Positions 36,175 to 47,509 of a stretch of 64,000 bases of DNA are shown piece by piece. Source of the DNA: Marisa cornuarietis. Taxonomy: Eukaryota > Mollusca > Gastropoda > Architaenioglossa > Ampullariidae. Numbering within the stretch: the first letter of the stretch is position 1; each line of letters starts with the position of its first letter. The translations under genes and the position numbers were made by a program. Under the pieces are notes generated by a model. It had not been told where the DNA came from and searched no databases. It saw only the letters and a list, made by a program, of their open reading frames with translations. Where the stretch lies: NCBI GenBank assembly GCA_004794655.1, contig SMMW01000585.1:10756001-10820000 (forward strand), read 5' to 3'.

Positions 36175-38080
36175 TAAGAAGTGGTTGATTCTTGACAACT
36201 GGTACACGCCATGGCCCCAGCACATCTTTGGTGATAGAAACACCTAAACATTTGTGTGCTTGACTCCATTGTGGCTTTATTGGATAAGTGCCAATGTGGA
36301 TACTTGGAAATAAGGTGGCTAGATTTTATTTCTTCTACTTATTAGTATTATTTCTGTTTTCTGGAGGCTGTGATTTCATTCAGTCCATGACTAAAGCTCG
36401 TTTACACTCACCTGTAGGAGGAAACCAAGTCTGTTAATTATGTGCGTGGGTTGCGGTGTCGTCTGCGAGCATTTCGCATGGCTGGGATATGTGGAGGGGA
36501 GGATTATTAATGTAGACATAATAGACGAGGCTCTAAGAAATAACTTTTTTGGAACATCAAATTTTATTTCAAGAGACTCAGACGTTTGGTAGTTTACAGC
36601 GATCCCCTTGATTCTACTGGCGAGAAAGAAAGTAGGAGTAAGGTGCTTCCGAGGGCGAGAGAGAGAGAGAGAGACAGAACGTGCGTCAGGCATTGCATTC
36701 TGGAAAAGAGGAGAGAAAACAGTAAAAAGAAGTCGCTTAGAGGAGGCGAAGCCGCAGGGCTCATATTTACTTCACGGCAGCGAGGTACTCCAGTGACGTC
36801 TGAGTCAACATGGCTTTACGGCTGTTGCCGAGGGTTTGGTGAAACTGCCTTGATGCCCAACGAATTACTTGAGGACCAAACTTAGAGACATTGGGCTATT
36901 GGAGCAGTCACAAAAATCGCTGTTGAAAATGACGATGATGTTCACGTGACGACTATGATGATGATGATGATGCACACACATACACATATGTACGCACCAT
37001 ACAAATGTAAACATCTCGCAACCACATCACACGCAATTAGACAGCATAAAATACTAATAATCAATAGATAAATAAATAAATAGTCGTAAAAAGTGCGGCG
37101 TTAATTGGCGCATGCCTACTTTGTTTTATTTTATTTTTACGAAAGCACTGAAACAAAACAGATCTCAGTAAAAACTGGCGAGGGGCTACGACTTCTATGT
37201 TTGCAGGTCATTCGGCGAACAACAATTTGTTTCACGCAAAGCGCCTCGGACATATCTAGGCATTTTATCGCAGAGCTAAGATACGGCAGCTAAAGAGCTT
37301 CAGATCATGGCCGATATCGTATCCTGAAGATTTTGTCTTTTCTGCATCTTTAGCCAGTTACCACGCGGAAAACGTATTAAGTGATGGTGCGATGGTACCC
37401 CATGGATTGTCCCATCATTCGTTTTTTTTTTTGGCAAACGAATGAAAATAGCTGTGCTGGTCATTAAAAAAATCTTGCTTCTGTTAGTTTAAAATAAAAA
37501 ATAAAATATTCTGCCATTTATTTTAAAAATAAAACATCTCCTCCCTAAAAAAAGGAAGATCGTGTGGGCTTCATTCTGTTGCTTGCGAACATCCTGACTA
37601 TACGGTCAGTTTCTCTCTTGGTCGTTTATTTCCTGAATTACAGCTGAATGATAGTTAACGCATAATATCCTTACAAAAACATGTACAAAATAAGTGAATG
37701 AAAGGAAGTTAATGAACTATAGTTAATATTCAAGTACAAACATTTGATGGAAACGAAGTCCCTCAAGCGTTCTTGTCCTCGCGGCCCAACTAGCAGCTCC
37801 TGGACGACTGCTCCGCGCAAAACTCTTAAGCTCCCAGGATGCGACATTGATCTATTTGAAAACGATCGCACCTTCTGTGTAATTTAACCGCAGAACCTGT
37901 TTGCAAGACAGCCTGGCTAAATCGAAGCGTCATCTACATCGTTTGGACTCCACTTACTCGCGCCTTTTTAATTAGACGAAGCAGGCGAGAAAAATACGTT
38001 GGTGGCTTGCGTTAGGACGTTGTGCAAAATTTGACTTAAAAAGTTTCCTTATTTTGTCAGACGTTTGCATACACTATAAT
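36175..38080. other. Intronic stretch, nothing recognised
   Basis: Unique DNA with a GA run (36655-36675), a short GAT run (36955-36972) and A/T-rich sequence at 37410-37560. Confidence 0.5.
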
Positions 38081-38082
38081 CT

Positions 38083-38124
<42 letters not shown>
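38083..38124. repeat. (GT)n microsatellite
   Basis: About twenty GT units followed by a GA-rich run, directly flanking the SINE at 38145. Confidence 0.95.
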
Positions 38125-38129
<5 letters not shown>

Positions 38130-38144
38130 GAGAGAGGAAGAGGA

Positions 38145-38318
38145 ATTGGTGTTTTACACTGAGCCAGCAAATAAGGCTATATAACGCAAAGGCAGACAGC
38201 CCCGTTAACAGATGCCAAATGCAGAAAAAGAACAGCGTGCCCGAGACGAGAGCTGAACCCAGGACAGCCAACCTTCACTGTACTGGTGACAGGCGCTAAC
38301 CGTTGCGCCACCGGACCG

Positions 38319-38322
<4 letters not shown>
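38145..38322 (-). mobile_element. tRNA-derived SINE, copy 1 (full head)
   Basis: On the minus strand the element starts with a GGTCCGGTGGCGCAACGGTTAGCG-type head (box A) and carries CTGGGTTCAGCTCTCG (box B) about 45 bases on. A body follows that contains GCACGCTGTTCTTT and TATATAGCCTTA. A second, clearly related copy is at 41807-41964. It lies in sense with the myomodulin gene and sits between two GT/GA microsatellites. Confidence 0.75.
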
Positions 38323-38385
<63 letters not shown>

Positions 38386-38386
38386 G
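38323..38386. repeat. (GT)n(GA)n microsatellite
   Basis: About twenty GT units then eleven GA units, abutting the SINE head. Confidence 0.95.
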
Positions 38387-38389
38387 TTA

Positions 38390-40400
38390 TTACGTAGGCA
38401 GACATGTAGTAAGAAAATTGGACGTAATAAAAGAAGAAAAGATCTTATATGGATCGAAAATACCTTGTGCTGAATACGTTACAAAACATTTCTAACTTTT
38501 CCCATTTCATACCTAACAAATTTCCCGTTTCGTGTTCTCCTTGTTTGTCTTCCTGCTCCACTAACACGTCATCAGACCAATCCTGTCTGGTACCAGCCAG
38601 CACTCATCTTCTCCACTCTTGTCCCTCGTCCGTTATTTGTTCTTTTAAATTTAACATTATCCAATTTTCCCGTTTCGTTAGTCTCATACCGACCAGTTCC
38701 AGTTTCGCTTCTCCTCCCGCCATAATTTTGTTTCCCACCATGTTTGTGGTAAAAACTGATAAGCAGAACTGAGCGGACTGTGACAACTCGCTGTCCATCG
38801 CTCAAGCACGGCATTGTGGGGGTTGTAGAGAGAGGGGAAGGAGTGAGGGAGTGTTGTTCATCCTGTCCAGTGTCGGACACCCGCCACACTTTCGCCGGGC
38901 AATGAACGTGAGGCGAGGAGTAGAGAGCAAACAGCGACGCTACTGCCGTAATGACGCCTAACGCACGAGCGCTGCACGTGCTGGGGTAGGTTGTTGGGGA
39001 AGGGGGACGACAAGATGAAGAGTGATCACCACGTACTTTCTGTCTGTGAGCTGGTCGGACAGTCAGGCTTTCTTCGTCTCGTACTGTTTTTTTTTTTCTT
39101 TAATCATTTAAGGAAACATTAATGAACCATGCTGTGCTTGCATACGTTCACTTGAAAATAAATAAATATAAATGGGAAATATTAATGCATAACCATTGTA
39201 CAGCGCTCATACTCTCTCTCTCTCTCTCACACACACACGGGCATATATATTGTGGTTGGTTTGCCTGTGTGTGTGTGTGTGCATCTGTATATGAATAGAA
39301 CGCATAGTTTGTAGACAGTGTGTGTTGGGGGAGGGACGGAGTGAGAGAGAGAGAGAGAGTGAATGACAGGCTTAGAGGGTAAAAATAAAGAAAAACAGAA
39401 GAAAAGAGATGATCATTATCGTTAAATACCTTCACACAAAGTGCGGGAACATAACGTCAATATTTGGAGAAAAATAAAAGATTGTGTTTAACACCTATCT
39501 CAACACTGCTCTAGCTGCTTGTCTGTAGGCTTAGCACCGACACATCAACTCATGAAATGATCGATTAAAATTTATGTTTTCGTTCACTGATGCTCAGAAT
39601 ACAGTCATATAAAGCGGACAAAGTGCTGCACTGATCCAAACTGGTTCCCGAGTTACTTCAAGCGTGTGAATTGGATTACGAATGATTTGAACAGAAAGAG
39701 CGTCGGTGTCAGCCCACAATAGGCGAGGCTGGCGCGTGCGCTTAAAGGGAAAGGCAAGTCAAATTGCTAATGGGCTTCAGATAACAGATAATAGACAGGT
39801 AGTAAACACTGATGTTCTGATACGTTTTTCTCTGAAATTTTCGAGTTAAAACAAACTTTTTGTTGACAGTCCCGACAACCACACATTTGCGCACCGGTGT
39901 TTGGAGGCAGCCATGCTTTGTACGTAGTCGTGGAGAAAAACAAACTGATCCTAATTTGTGACGTAGGATGTAGCATTTGTCGACGACATTTGACAACGAC
40001 ATTTGACAAAGTCACACTCTCTCATGCCAGTCTTCTCTACTTGGCGTATCTCTTCCTTGCTGTCCTGTTGTACTCAGAACTGCATGACACTATCTGCAGA
40101 TTCACGATTCTAAAGGACTGCACTTAGAAAGCAAACGCTCACTAGGAACGAGTGATGACCGCACTCGACAGCAGCACCTAGCGACTTCATAGAGCCGTCT
40201 CAGGGATGTGTTTTAGCCGCAATTATTTGTAAATAAATGCTCGACATGCTGCCTCATATTTTTAACGGGAACGATTCAGGACGTCATCATTTGTGACCAC
40301 CCTTACAAAATGAGTCTTAATACACATGATTGTAATTTGTCCTGTTATAAAACAAATGTCAGTCAAAGAAAAGTGTAAGTGCATTCCAATCAGCCTGCAC
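38390..40400. other. Intronic stretch, nothing recognised
   Basis: Unique DNA with short CT/CA and GT runs (39212-39238, 39266-39280) and a GA run (39343-39360). No gene is supported. Confidence 0.5.
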
Positions 40401-40403
40401 AAA

Positions 40404-40404
<1 letters not shown>

Positions 40405-40453
<49 letters not shown>
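40405..40453. repeat. (AC)n microsatellite
   Basis: About 24 AC units. Confidence 0.95.
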
Positions 40454-40455
<2 letters not shown>

Positions 40456-40861
40456 TATATTACTCACAATTATCTACAAGTGTATATTTTTATGAACTTG
40501 TGACAAAAATGAGTATAAAATGGACATTTAAAACAATTTACTTTGAAATAGTTAAAGAGTTAAGGAAATGGTGCCCCACACCAAGATTAGAAAGTCTTTC
40601 TCTTGAAGCATAGCTTTTTACAATTGTATTCTTTAAGTTGCCTTCAGCTATTATCATGACGCCACTGAAGCAGGATTGTTAATGGCGCTTATAAACAAGA
40701 GACGGCAGAGGGCGCACAGAGCTTTTAGCTTGCTGCCGTGGAAAACCCACAAAACACACGGGTGACAGCAGCCACCCAGAGTCGCTCTGAAGTGCTCACA
40801 GCTCACGGGAGTTGCAGGACGAAATAAGTGGCAGCGTATCAAACCTTGTCGTTGAGTAAGG

Positions 40862-40863
<2 letters not shown>

Positions 40864-40921
<58 letters not shown>
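40864..40921. repeat. (TG)n microsatellite
   Basis: About 28 TG units followed by GGTGAGTGGGTGGG. Confidence 0.95.
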
Positions 40922-40924
<3 letters not shown>

Positions 40925-41129
40925 AGTGGGTGGGTGGCGGCTAATGCTGGTCTGAGCGAGGGGACTATCGGATGCTTTGACGTGTGCAGCACAGGGTCAT
41001 AGCAAGTGAGGTTAGGTTATCACCCAGGTAGACGAAAACTGTCAGTCGTCTTTTATAGGCTATGGAGACAAATTAATACTCGTAGCTTCAGAATAAACGC
41101 ATGTAGAGGGAACCATCCCAAAGACACAT

Positions 41130-41290
41130 GCAGGAAAATTTAAAAAAGAAGAAAAAGGAAGAAAAGAAAACAAAAAAAAACTAACCAATATTCCAGATAG
41201 CAAAAAAAAAAACAAAACAAAAAAAAAACACAAAAAACCAACCAACAAACAAACAAACAAAACAAGCACGAGCACGCACGCGCGCGCGCG
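41130..41290. repeat. A-rich / (CAAA)n tract ending in (CG)n
   Basis: AAAAGAAG, CAAAAAAAA and CAAACAAA sequence passes into GCACGCACGCGCGCGCGCGC at 41271-41290. Confidence 0.8.
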
Positions 41291-41742
41291 CGCACAGACA
41301 CACGTATGCAGAATCACTGTATGTCCACGTCTTGACATGGGCCCTGTCTTTCTGTGACAATGCAAGCACACAAGCACAGACACCATTTCGTTGCGCGCAC
41401 ACCCAGCTTTTTTAAAAGACTTGCATTATAAACATTGACATTATTATCTGTGACGAGGCCCCATGGCGCCTCCTCGTATTTTGGACACGGTCTGCTGCTC
41501 GCCAGGAAAAGCACTTCACGCTAACCTCGTTCTAGGCACGAGGTGCCAGAAAAGTTGACGCTTTTCCAGGCGGACATGCAATTTCCTCGTAAACTAACCG
41601 CCCCGCCTCCCTCTGTACAGGATGGGGGTGGGGGCCGCTAAATCATGAGAGTCAACTCAGTGGCGGAGGCTGAGACTAGCGTAATGGCGGCATCGGTGAT
41701 AGATATTTAAATGACTTAAAAATATTCTACAGCTTTGTTATA

Positions 41743-41805
<63 letters not shown>
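41743..41805. repeat. (TG)n(AG)n microsatellite
   Basis: About 25 TG units then six AG units, abutting SINE copy 2. Confidence 0.95.
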
Positions 41806-41806
<1 letters not shown>

Positions 41807-41964
41807 ATTTATGTTTTACGCCGAGCCAGGTACTAAGGCTATATCACACCAAAGCAACCAGCACTGTAAGGCGATGCCAGCCGCAGAGAAAGAACAGCGT
41901 GCCCGAGACGAGATCTGAACCCAGCACAGCAATTCCTCACTGTATTGGTGACACCGGACCGCAC
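41807..41964 (-). mobile_element. tRNA-derived SINE, copy 2 (box A deleted)
   Basis: It shares with copy 1 the blocks AACAGCGTGCCCGAGACGAG, CTGAACCCAG, TCACTGTA(C/T)TGGTGACA and CCGGACCGC (plus-strand view). The segment of about 20 bases that carries box A in copy 1 (GGCGCTAACCGTTGCGCCAC) is missing here. Like copy 1 it lies between a GT/GA microsatellite and a GA run, on the minus strand. Confidence 0.7.
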
Positions 41965-42240
41965 GAGAGAGAGAGAGAGAGGAGCGGTGAAAAATAGAAG
42001 ACAGTTAAAAAAAAAGGAAACTGGGGAACTTACAAAACTTAAACAAAGTCTCCTTACCCAGAGAACTCAGAAACATCCAACTGTGCTGATAAAGATCTTG
42101 CCGGTCCACTGGTCCATTTCGCATCGATCTTTCCTTTCGCTGACTAGTACATCATGAAGGGGATCAGCGTGTGGTGAAAATAAGCGCCAACAGAAGGAGA
42201 TGGGGCATCGACATGATAGGTTTGGGAATTTGAAGTAAAG

Positions 42241-42320
42241 ACTCACTCACTCACTCACTCACTCACTCACTCACTCACTCACTCACTCACTCACTCACTC
42301 ACTCACTCACTCACTCACTC
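42241..42320. repeat. (ACTC)20 microsatellite
   Basis: Twenty uninterrupted ACTC units. Confidence 0.97.
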
Positions 42321-42339
42321 ACACACATTTTCTTTTCGC

Positions 42340-42800
42340 TTCAGCCCGCTCTGAGGGACATTCACGCTTGTCATGACTTTCCCCTAGTCATTCATTGACA
42401 TTCATGCTTGAAAGCACCCCCTCTAGTCCTTCATTGACGCCAGCACCGTTTATTTCTACTAGTCATTTGTTGGTCTAGGTATTCATCGATATTTCCAGTT
42501 GGCAATAATTCCATCTATTTATTGACATCTCCACGTAGCACACATTCCGACTATCGTTCATCGATTTGACTTCACAGAACGCGTTTGAACTAATCCTTCA
42601 TTTGCACACCTCTTAGGTCTTATGTTACTAAGTCATCCACTGAAATTCCCTGCAAGTGACTTTCTGTGTAGCCAATACTTGATACGTATTTTATCAAGCT
42701 AATGAATGGTATTACCATTTGGTGCTTATTTTATATTGCCAATCAGTAGCATTTCCATTGGGTAGTTATTGTATCCATCAATACTATACCACTCAGTTTC
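42340..42800. repeat. Degenerate tandem repeat around CTAGTCATTCATTGACATTC
   Basis: Eight to ten diverged units of roughly 40-60 bases carry (C)TAGTC-TTCATTGAC-TTC-like cores. They decay progressively away from the (ACTC)n side. Confidence 0.6.
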
Positions 42801-42809
42801 TTAAGGACT

Positions 42810-45360
42810 AATGGAACGTAACTTGTTTCTAATGATTGGGTAAATCTCGGTCTAAGATACTATTTTCATAAATCTTGATGAACTCTTCTCATCCTTTTTT
42901 TCGAAACACGCGCGTACAGTCATCACCGTATATACAAAGAGGACGACCTCGTGACATCACGAAGTGTCTATATATATATATATATATTATAGGCCTACAT
43001 ATTTATATTTTTGAGCTCTTCTATTGGCTATCGAAAAACCTATCGATACCCTGTCCTGGCATTTCTGTTGTTCAACCTTTTCTGTGAATGATGATGCTTG
43101 CAAAAATTCCCAGGTCTGCTCACATCAACGTAAAATTCAGTCAACCAAGCTATGGGATCGGTGTCTCATTGAGACAGGTTTTATTTCAATTTCATTATGT
43201 CTGACTTTTCCATCTCGATTTTGTTTCTTTATCATGTTTATTCATTAAAAAAAAAAAACTTTTTCCCTTCGTGTCACTTTTTGAAACTGTAAGCCCATTT
43301 TTTCCTGTTAAATACCGTTCTCTCTATTTTCAGTGTGCCTGGCTCACTTGCAGCTTCTAGTGCTCTATAAAACAGTTGCATGTTAGACGGCAAAGACCAG
43401 CAAACAAATAAATGAGGATTCGGCCTGAACAATCTGCCTTGTTCTGTGGAACTGACACAGTAATAGCCAGCTATCCATGTTCCGCTAAGCGTAAACAATG
43501 CCTCTCAGGCATGGCCTGTCTCAAGCAAAGGAAAGTTAACTTCAGGAGCCTAAAAATACAGGCAACAAAAAAAGAGGATCTTTAACTTCGGTTTCCGATG
43601 TTAATCGGACCTGAATAAATATCTCTAAAGCCGTATTAGTGCAGCCGGGTATTTTCTGTTGTGTTAAAAAGCCCTGCGTAGCGAACAAACACTGAAAGGG
43701 AGGAAAAGGAATGACATGGGGCGCCCCCACACACACATACAGAGAACTAGTGTCAAAAGAACCAATAAAATGAACGAACATGTAAAATAACAAATGTAAA
43801 AAATGCAGAAAAAGCTAAATATTTAATAGATAATTTTTCTAAAGAAAATTGTTATTTTATTAAAGAAAATTTGTTACGTCTTGTTTTCATACAGCCAATG
43901 ATGTAATGGTGTCTTGGTGACGTGAGGGACTAAATAATTATTATTAATGAATAATAACTCCGATTTGTCAAAAGTCTAGGACCCCCTTTGGGATGAATTC
44001 CTCTCTTGACGCCGTAAATATGAAAGCCGTAAATGTCGATTCCACATACAGCTTTGTGAATTCCAACAAGATGGACAAGGATGAAGATCTCAGTGTAGTT
44101 TGGTACGAAATAGACGTTTTAACATTATTAACTATAGCTAGATATAGCTTTTCACACCTGATTCGGCTTCATTTAGGATTTTTGTCCAGGCAGATTGACA
44201 TTTTATATATTTCGTTTCATTTGCTTTTGAAACTTTCGACACTTTTCGTTTAACAGGACCAGTATTATTGTTTACCGACCTTGTTTCACTTCTGGCCAAG
44301 ACATTAAAGCAGCTGTGTCGATATCGTCATTAAAGGTTTTTCATTTTGTCAAAAATTTGAGGAGAAAAATAAATAGGAAGTCGGTCAATAAGCTACTGAG
44401 TCATTAATGCTTTCGGGTGGAACCACCTCTTGGCCATCTTGTGCTTCATCTCCAGAAAAGGATTTCTGCAATCTTGCGTGTTGATCGCAAAAGCTTCTGG
44501 TTTTGAAAGACTAACAAGTTTTGAGGCAGTCGGAAAAGAACGGCTTACTGCTAAAGTGAGGAGAGAGAGAGAGAGAAAGAAAGAGAGAGCTATTTTCCTT
44601 GGACGTTCTCCAGCTCTCGTTCTGGCGATGGATGCTGAGCCATTCTTCATCTCGCTACCCTTTCGCTAGGAAAAAATTACCGTAAGGGGAGGTAAGAGGA
44701 GATTATTAACGTCCTCCGATTGACCATTAGACTTTTCAAACATCTTCGTTGCCTGTCTGCTTTTTATGCTTTATCCTTCAGATGGTGGTTTCGCACCACA
44801 TATGTGCTTCATTGCGTGTTACAGTTAAAAATTGATTTGGTGGTCAAATCTTTTTTTTTTTTCACAACTTGACATATGTGAGAAAAACATATCGCACGTA
44901 ATTGTAAAAAAACTTTCAGTATTTGTGGAAGGAGATCAGACCAAGAACAACTCCCACTGCAGCCCAAATATCTTTACGGCCTGTGAAAGCTATACAGGAC
45001 ACCACCAAGTTAATTTTCTTCAACAATGAAACATTTATTTATAGTTATTGAAACATCTTGCAGTCCCTTCCTACACTGTTAATATCATTACAGAAAACTC
45101 TTGTTGTTGTGCACCATTTCGATAGTAGAATTACCAGGTTTACCTCTAAAGGTTTAAAAAAAAAACATGGAAGGGGGTAGGAACTACACAAAACGTGCGG
45201 GGTGCCAGCAATATTCGTATACTCCAGATCTCCAGATATAGCTTTCCAACTAAAGTTCTTTTCTCTGCGTTGATTATTTACTTCCGCATTATCAATCACA
45301 TTAATTGTCTTATTCAAACGCACAATATCGATTCCCTCTTTTATCTGATTTCAGCGCCTG
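42810..45360. other. Intronic stretch, nothing recognised
   Basis: AT-rich, with a (TA)n at 42970-42987 and a GA run near 44558-44590. No gene, RNA or mobile element is supported. Confidence 0.5.
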
Positions 45361-45369
45361 AGGTCCTTC

Positions 45370-45540
45370 TATCGAGAACAGGTGAACACTGTGAAGGCCT
45401 TCTACTTAGCTATTCTGGCAAGCGAAACATAATATACCATTCTCTGTTAGTTATTCCTTCAGACGAAACATAGTAGCCTGTTTTGTCCTTAAGTATTCTA
45501 TCAGCAGAAACACAATATACCCTTCGTCCAGGAGGGTCCT
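45370..45540. repeat. Degenerate tandem repeat around GAAACATAATATACC
   Basis: Three to four units of about 40-50 bases share (C)GAAACATA(A/G)TA-CC followed by TTC and a variable T-rich tail ending TTC-TCAG. Confidence 0.6.
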
Positions 45541-45759
45541 GGCAGATGTAGCCGTTGGTACAGGTGAAACGATGCACCAACATGTCATATCAGTCAGGCA
45601 ATTGACAGTCATCGATTTTCGCTTCCCTTCATAAGACTGTAAATGAAGCATCTCAGGTGCAAGCTGAAGTGGAGAGAAGAGTTTGCGAACGTTTTGCAGG
45701 ATGAAGCATCCAGTTACTACAGCTGTTGCTGGCTTTATTTTTTTTTATATGAAGCGACA

Positions 45760-46020
45760 CGACACAACATGACAAAACACAGCATGACACAAAACGACAC
45801 GACACACAACATGACAAAATACTGGCATGACATGACAAACGACACCACGGGACAAAATAACATAACAAATTACATACTACGTGGCATGAAGCAGCACATG
45901 ACATGTCACATTGCACGACACATGACGCAGGACACGACAAATAATAACGCGACGTGAGGCGTGGCATGACACAGGCACGACACGCGACACGACATGACAC
46001 ATGCCATGGCATGACACAGT
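45760..46020. repeat. GACA/CATGACA-rich degenerate satellite
   Basis: About 260 bases are dominated by ACGACACGACA, CATGACA and ACATGACAC words with no fixed period. The minus-strand frames through it are Cys/Ser/His-rich artefacts. Confidence 0.8.
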
Positions 46021-46024
46021 GCGC

Positions 46025-46895
46025 AAGTTGCCAAGCGTCGGTTGGATTCTGTCCAGCAGATGAAAATGAAAACGAGGTGTTGACAGAAGAGTTTTTAGTA
46101 ATTCCTCCCGCAAATAATTTTTTTAAAAGCGAAGTTTAAAGGTACGCACGTGCTTTTCTCATCATGGTCGACAACGTATTTTAAGCGACATTGTTCACGA
46201 AGATGCATGGAAGTATAATAAATCTGAAAGGTTTGTAACGGATACATGGTACATAGGTCATCATTCAAGCAGTCCCAAATAGCACAAAGCTGAATTGGAC
46301 ACTTTCAACCTTCGAGCGAAACAGGTAGGCGGAAACTAATCTAACCCGCAACAATAGCAAGCAGAATATTCCACGAATTTACAATGCACACGACATTTCT
46401 CTCCCACCCTACCCACAACTTCGCCATTCTCTCTATCCCCCACCCCACCACTCCCTCCGCTCAAAGCAACGGTTCTTGTTGAGATGCTGCAGCCGGTGTC
46501 TGACTGAAAGGATGAAAGGAATCGTATGATAAAAAAGGAGCAGGCGGGCGTGTGTGCGTGTGTGCGTGCGAGTTTGCGACTGTGAATACGTGCATGCGTT
46601 CTTGTGCGCTTCCGTGCGAGTGAGTCGCATTCATAATGAACGTACACATTTCAAGATTTTCTCTGTAATGAGTGGAAACAAGGAAAGGATTCTGCATAAT
46701 GATGGGGATCGTCTAGAACCCAGGGAATCAAAATAAGCTTCTGTGACTGCCATGTGATCTCGCCTTTTCCGTTGGAATATATATTTTAAAAATAAAAAAT
46801 GATAATTCTGCGATGTAGAAATAATACATTTAAATAAAAATGGTAATGCTGCCTTGTAGAAATTATGAATTTAAATAAAAAAAGACGAGAAGACA
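46025..46895. other. Intronic stretch, nothing recognised
   Basis: Unique DNA with a GTGTGCGTGCG patch (46545-46620) and AT-rich sequence near 46780-46880. Confidence 0.5.
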
Positions 46896-46899
46896 TTCG

Positions 46900-46985
46900 G
46901 ACGATAGGGGCTTTGTAGAGATTAGCCTCTTTCTGAGTGGCGTCTACGATGGGTGGTTCGATACCCGCTCAGCAATTTTTGAAGG
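46900..46985 (+). repeat. tRNA-derived SINE head
   Basis: TAGAGATTAGCCTCTTTCTG (box A-like) is followed by GGGTGGTTCGATACCCGC (box B with a stem) about 35 bases on. It is not a complete tRNA cloverleaf. The body may extend to about 47050. Confidence 0.5.
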
Positions 46986-47255
46986 GTTAAGTGTGGCTTT
47001 TCTGCTGGACGCCAGGAAGGCCTTCATCAACCGATCTATCGAACTGTCTTTAGCGCGTGTCATCTGTTTAGGTCTGAACACTAGTGTGACGTAAGCCGCA
47101 GCACCTTGCGCTGAATGCAGGACATGTTTTGTTCAAGGCTTGCTCACTTCTGAACACTGCGGATAGAGATTTGCCAACAGAAAAAAGACTGATTAAATGA
47201 CTCATAGAACAACGAAAAGCAAAACAAACTTTTTTTTTAGGGAGGGGAAAGCATT

Positions 47256-47261
47256 TTTATT
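47256..47261 (-). terminator. AATAAA signal followed by an A9 run
   Basis: The minus strand reads AATAAA at 47261-47256, then A9 at 47238-47230. It is linked to the candidate ORF above. Confidence 0.35.
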
Positions 47262-47278
47262 TCTGTTGAGAGAATAAA

Positions 47279-47500
47279 TTACAGAAAGAGCGTAACAGTT
47301 AAGATCGAACTGGACTTTGACAAGAACGAAGAGCTATAGGAAAATGTATTCCTCGCATCACTCGCGCCCCAATCTCGTATTTTCTTAGAACGTTCTGCAA
47401 GCGACAGTTGCACTAATTCAGCAAACATCTTGAATAATCCATACCAAACACCTCCAATTTCTGCAAGGGGACCGATAAGGAACCCGCCGATATTGGCCAT
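47279..47500 (-). CDS. Candidate 73-codon ORF, possible retrocopy or nested small gene, unknown function
   Basis: An ATG directly after an in-frame TAA opens 73 codons ending in TAA. The product has a hydrophobic/amphipathic first third (Gly-rich, with GVWYGLFKMF near residues 17-26), a charged middle (ERSKKIRDW near 36-44) and a Ser-rich end. Its composition is more protein-like than other frames in the intron. There are no cysteines and no domain I recognise. On the same strand AATAAA follows 18 bases after the stop (47256-47261) and an A9 run about 20 bases later (47230-47238), the layout expected of a retroposed mRNA end. A CATTTACAG acceptor-like motif lies just upstream. It could be a processed retrocopy, a nested gene or chance. 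Confidence 0.3.
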   Translation of the reverse strand: MANIGGFLIGPLAEIGGVWYGLFKMFAELVQLSLAERSKKIRDWGASDARNTFSYSSSFLSKSSSILTVTLFL

Positions 47501-47509
47501 TTAGTCATT

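Noticed and set aside
38074..38271. Hydrophobic minus-strand frame that could be a leader exon for myomodulin
   Set aside because: It lies inside the SINE copy and runs into the GT microsatellite. It has no phase-1 donor comparable to the exon at 50578.
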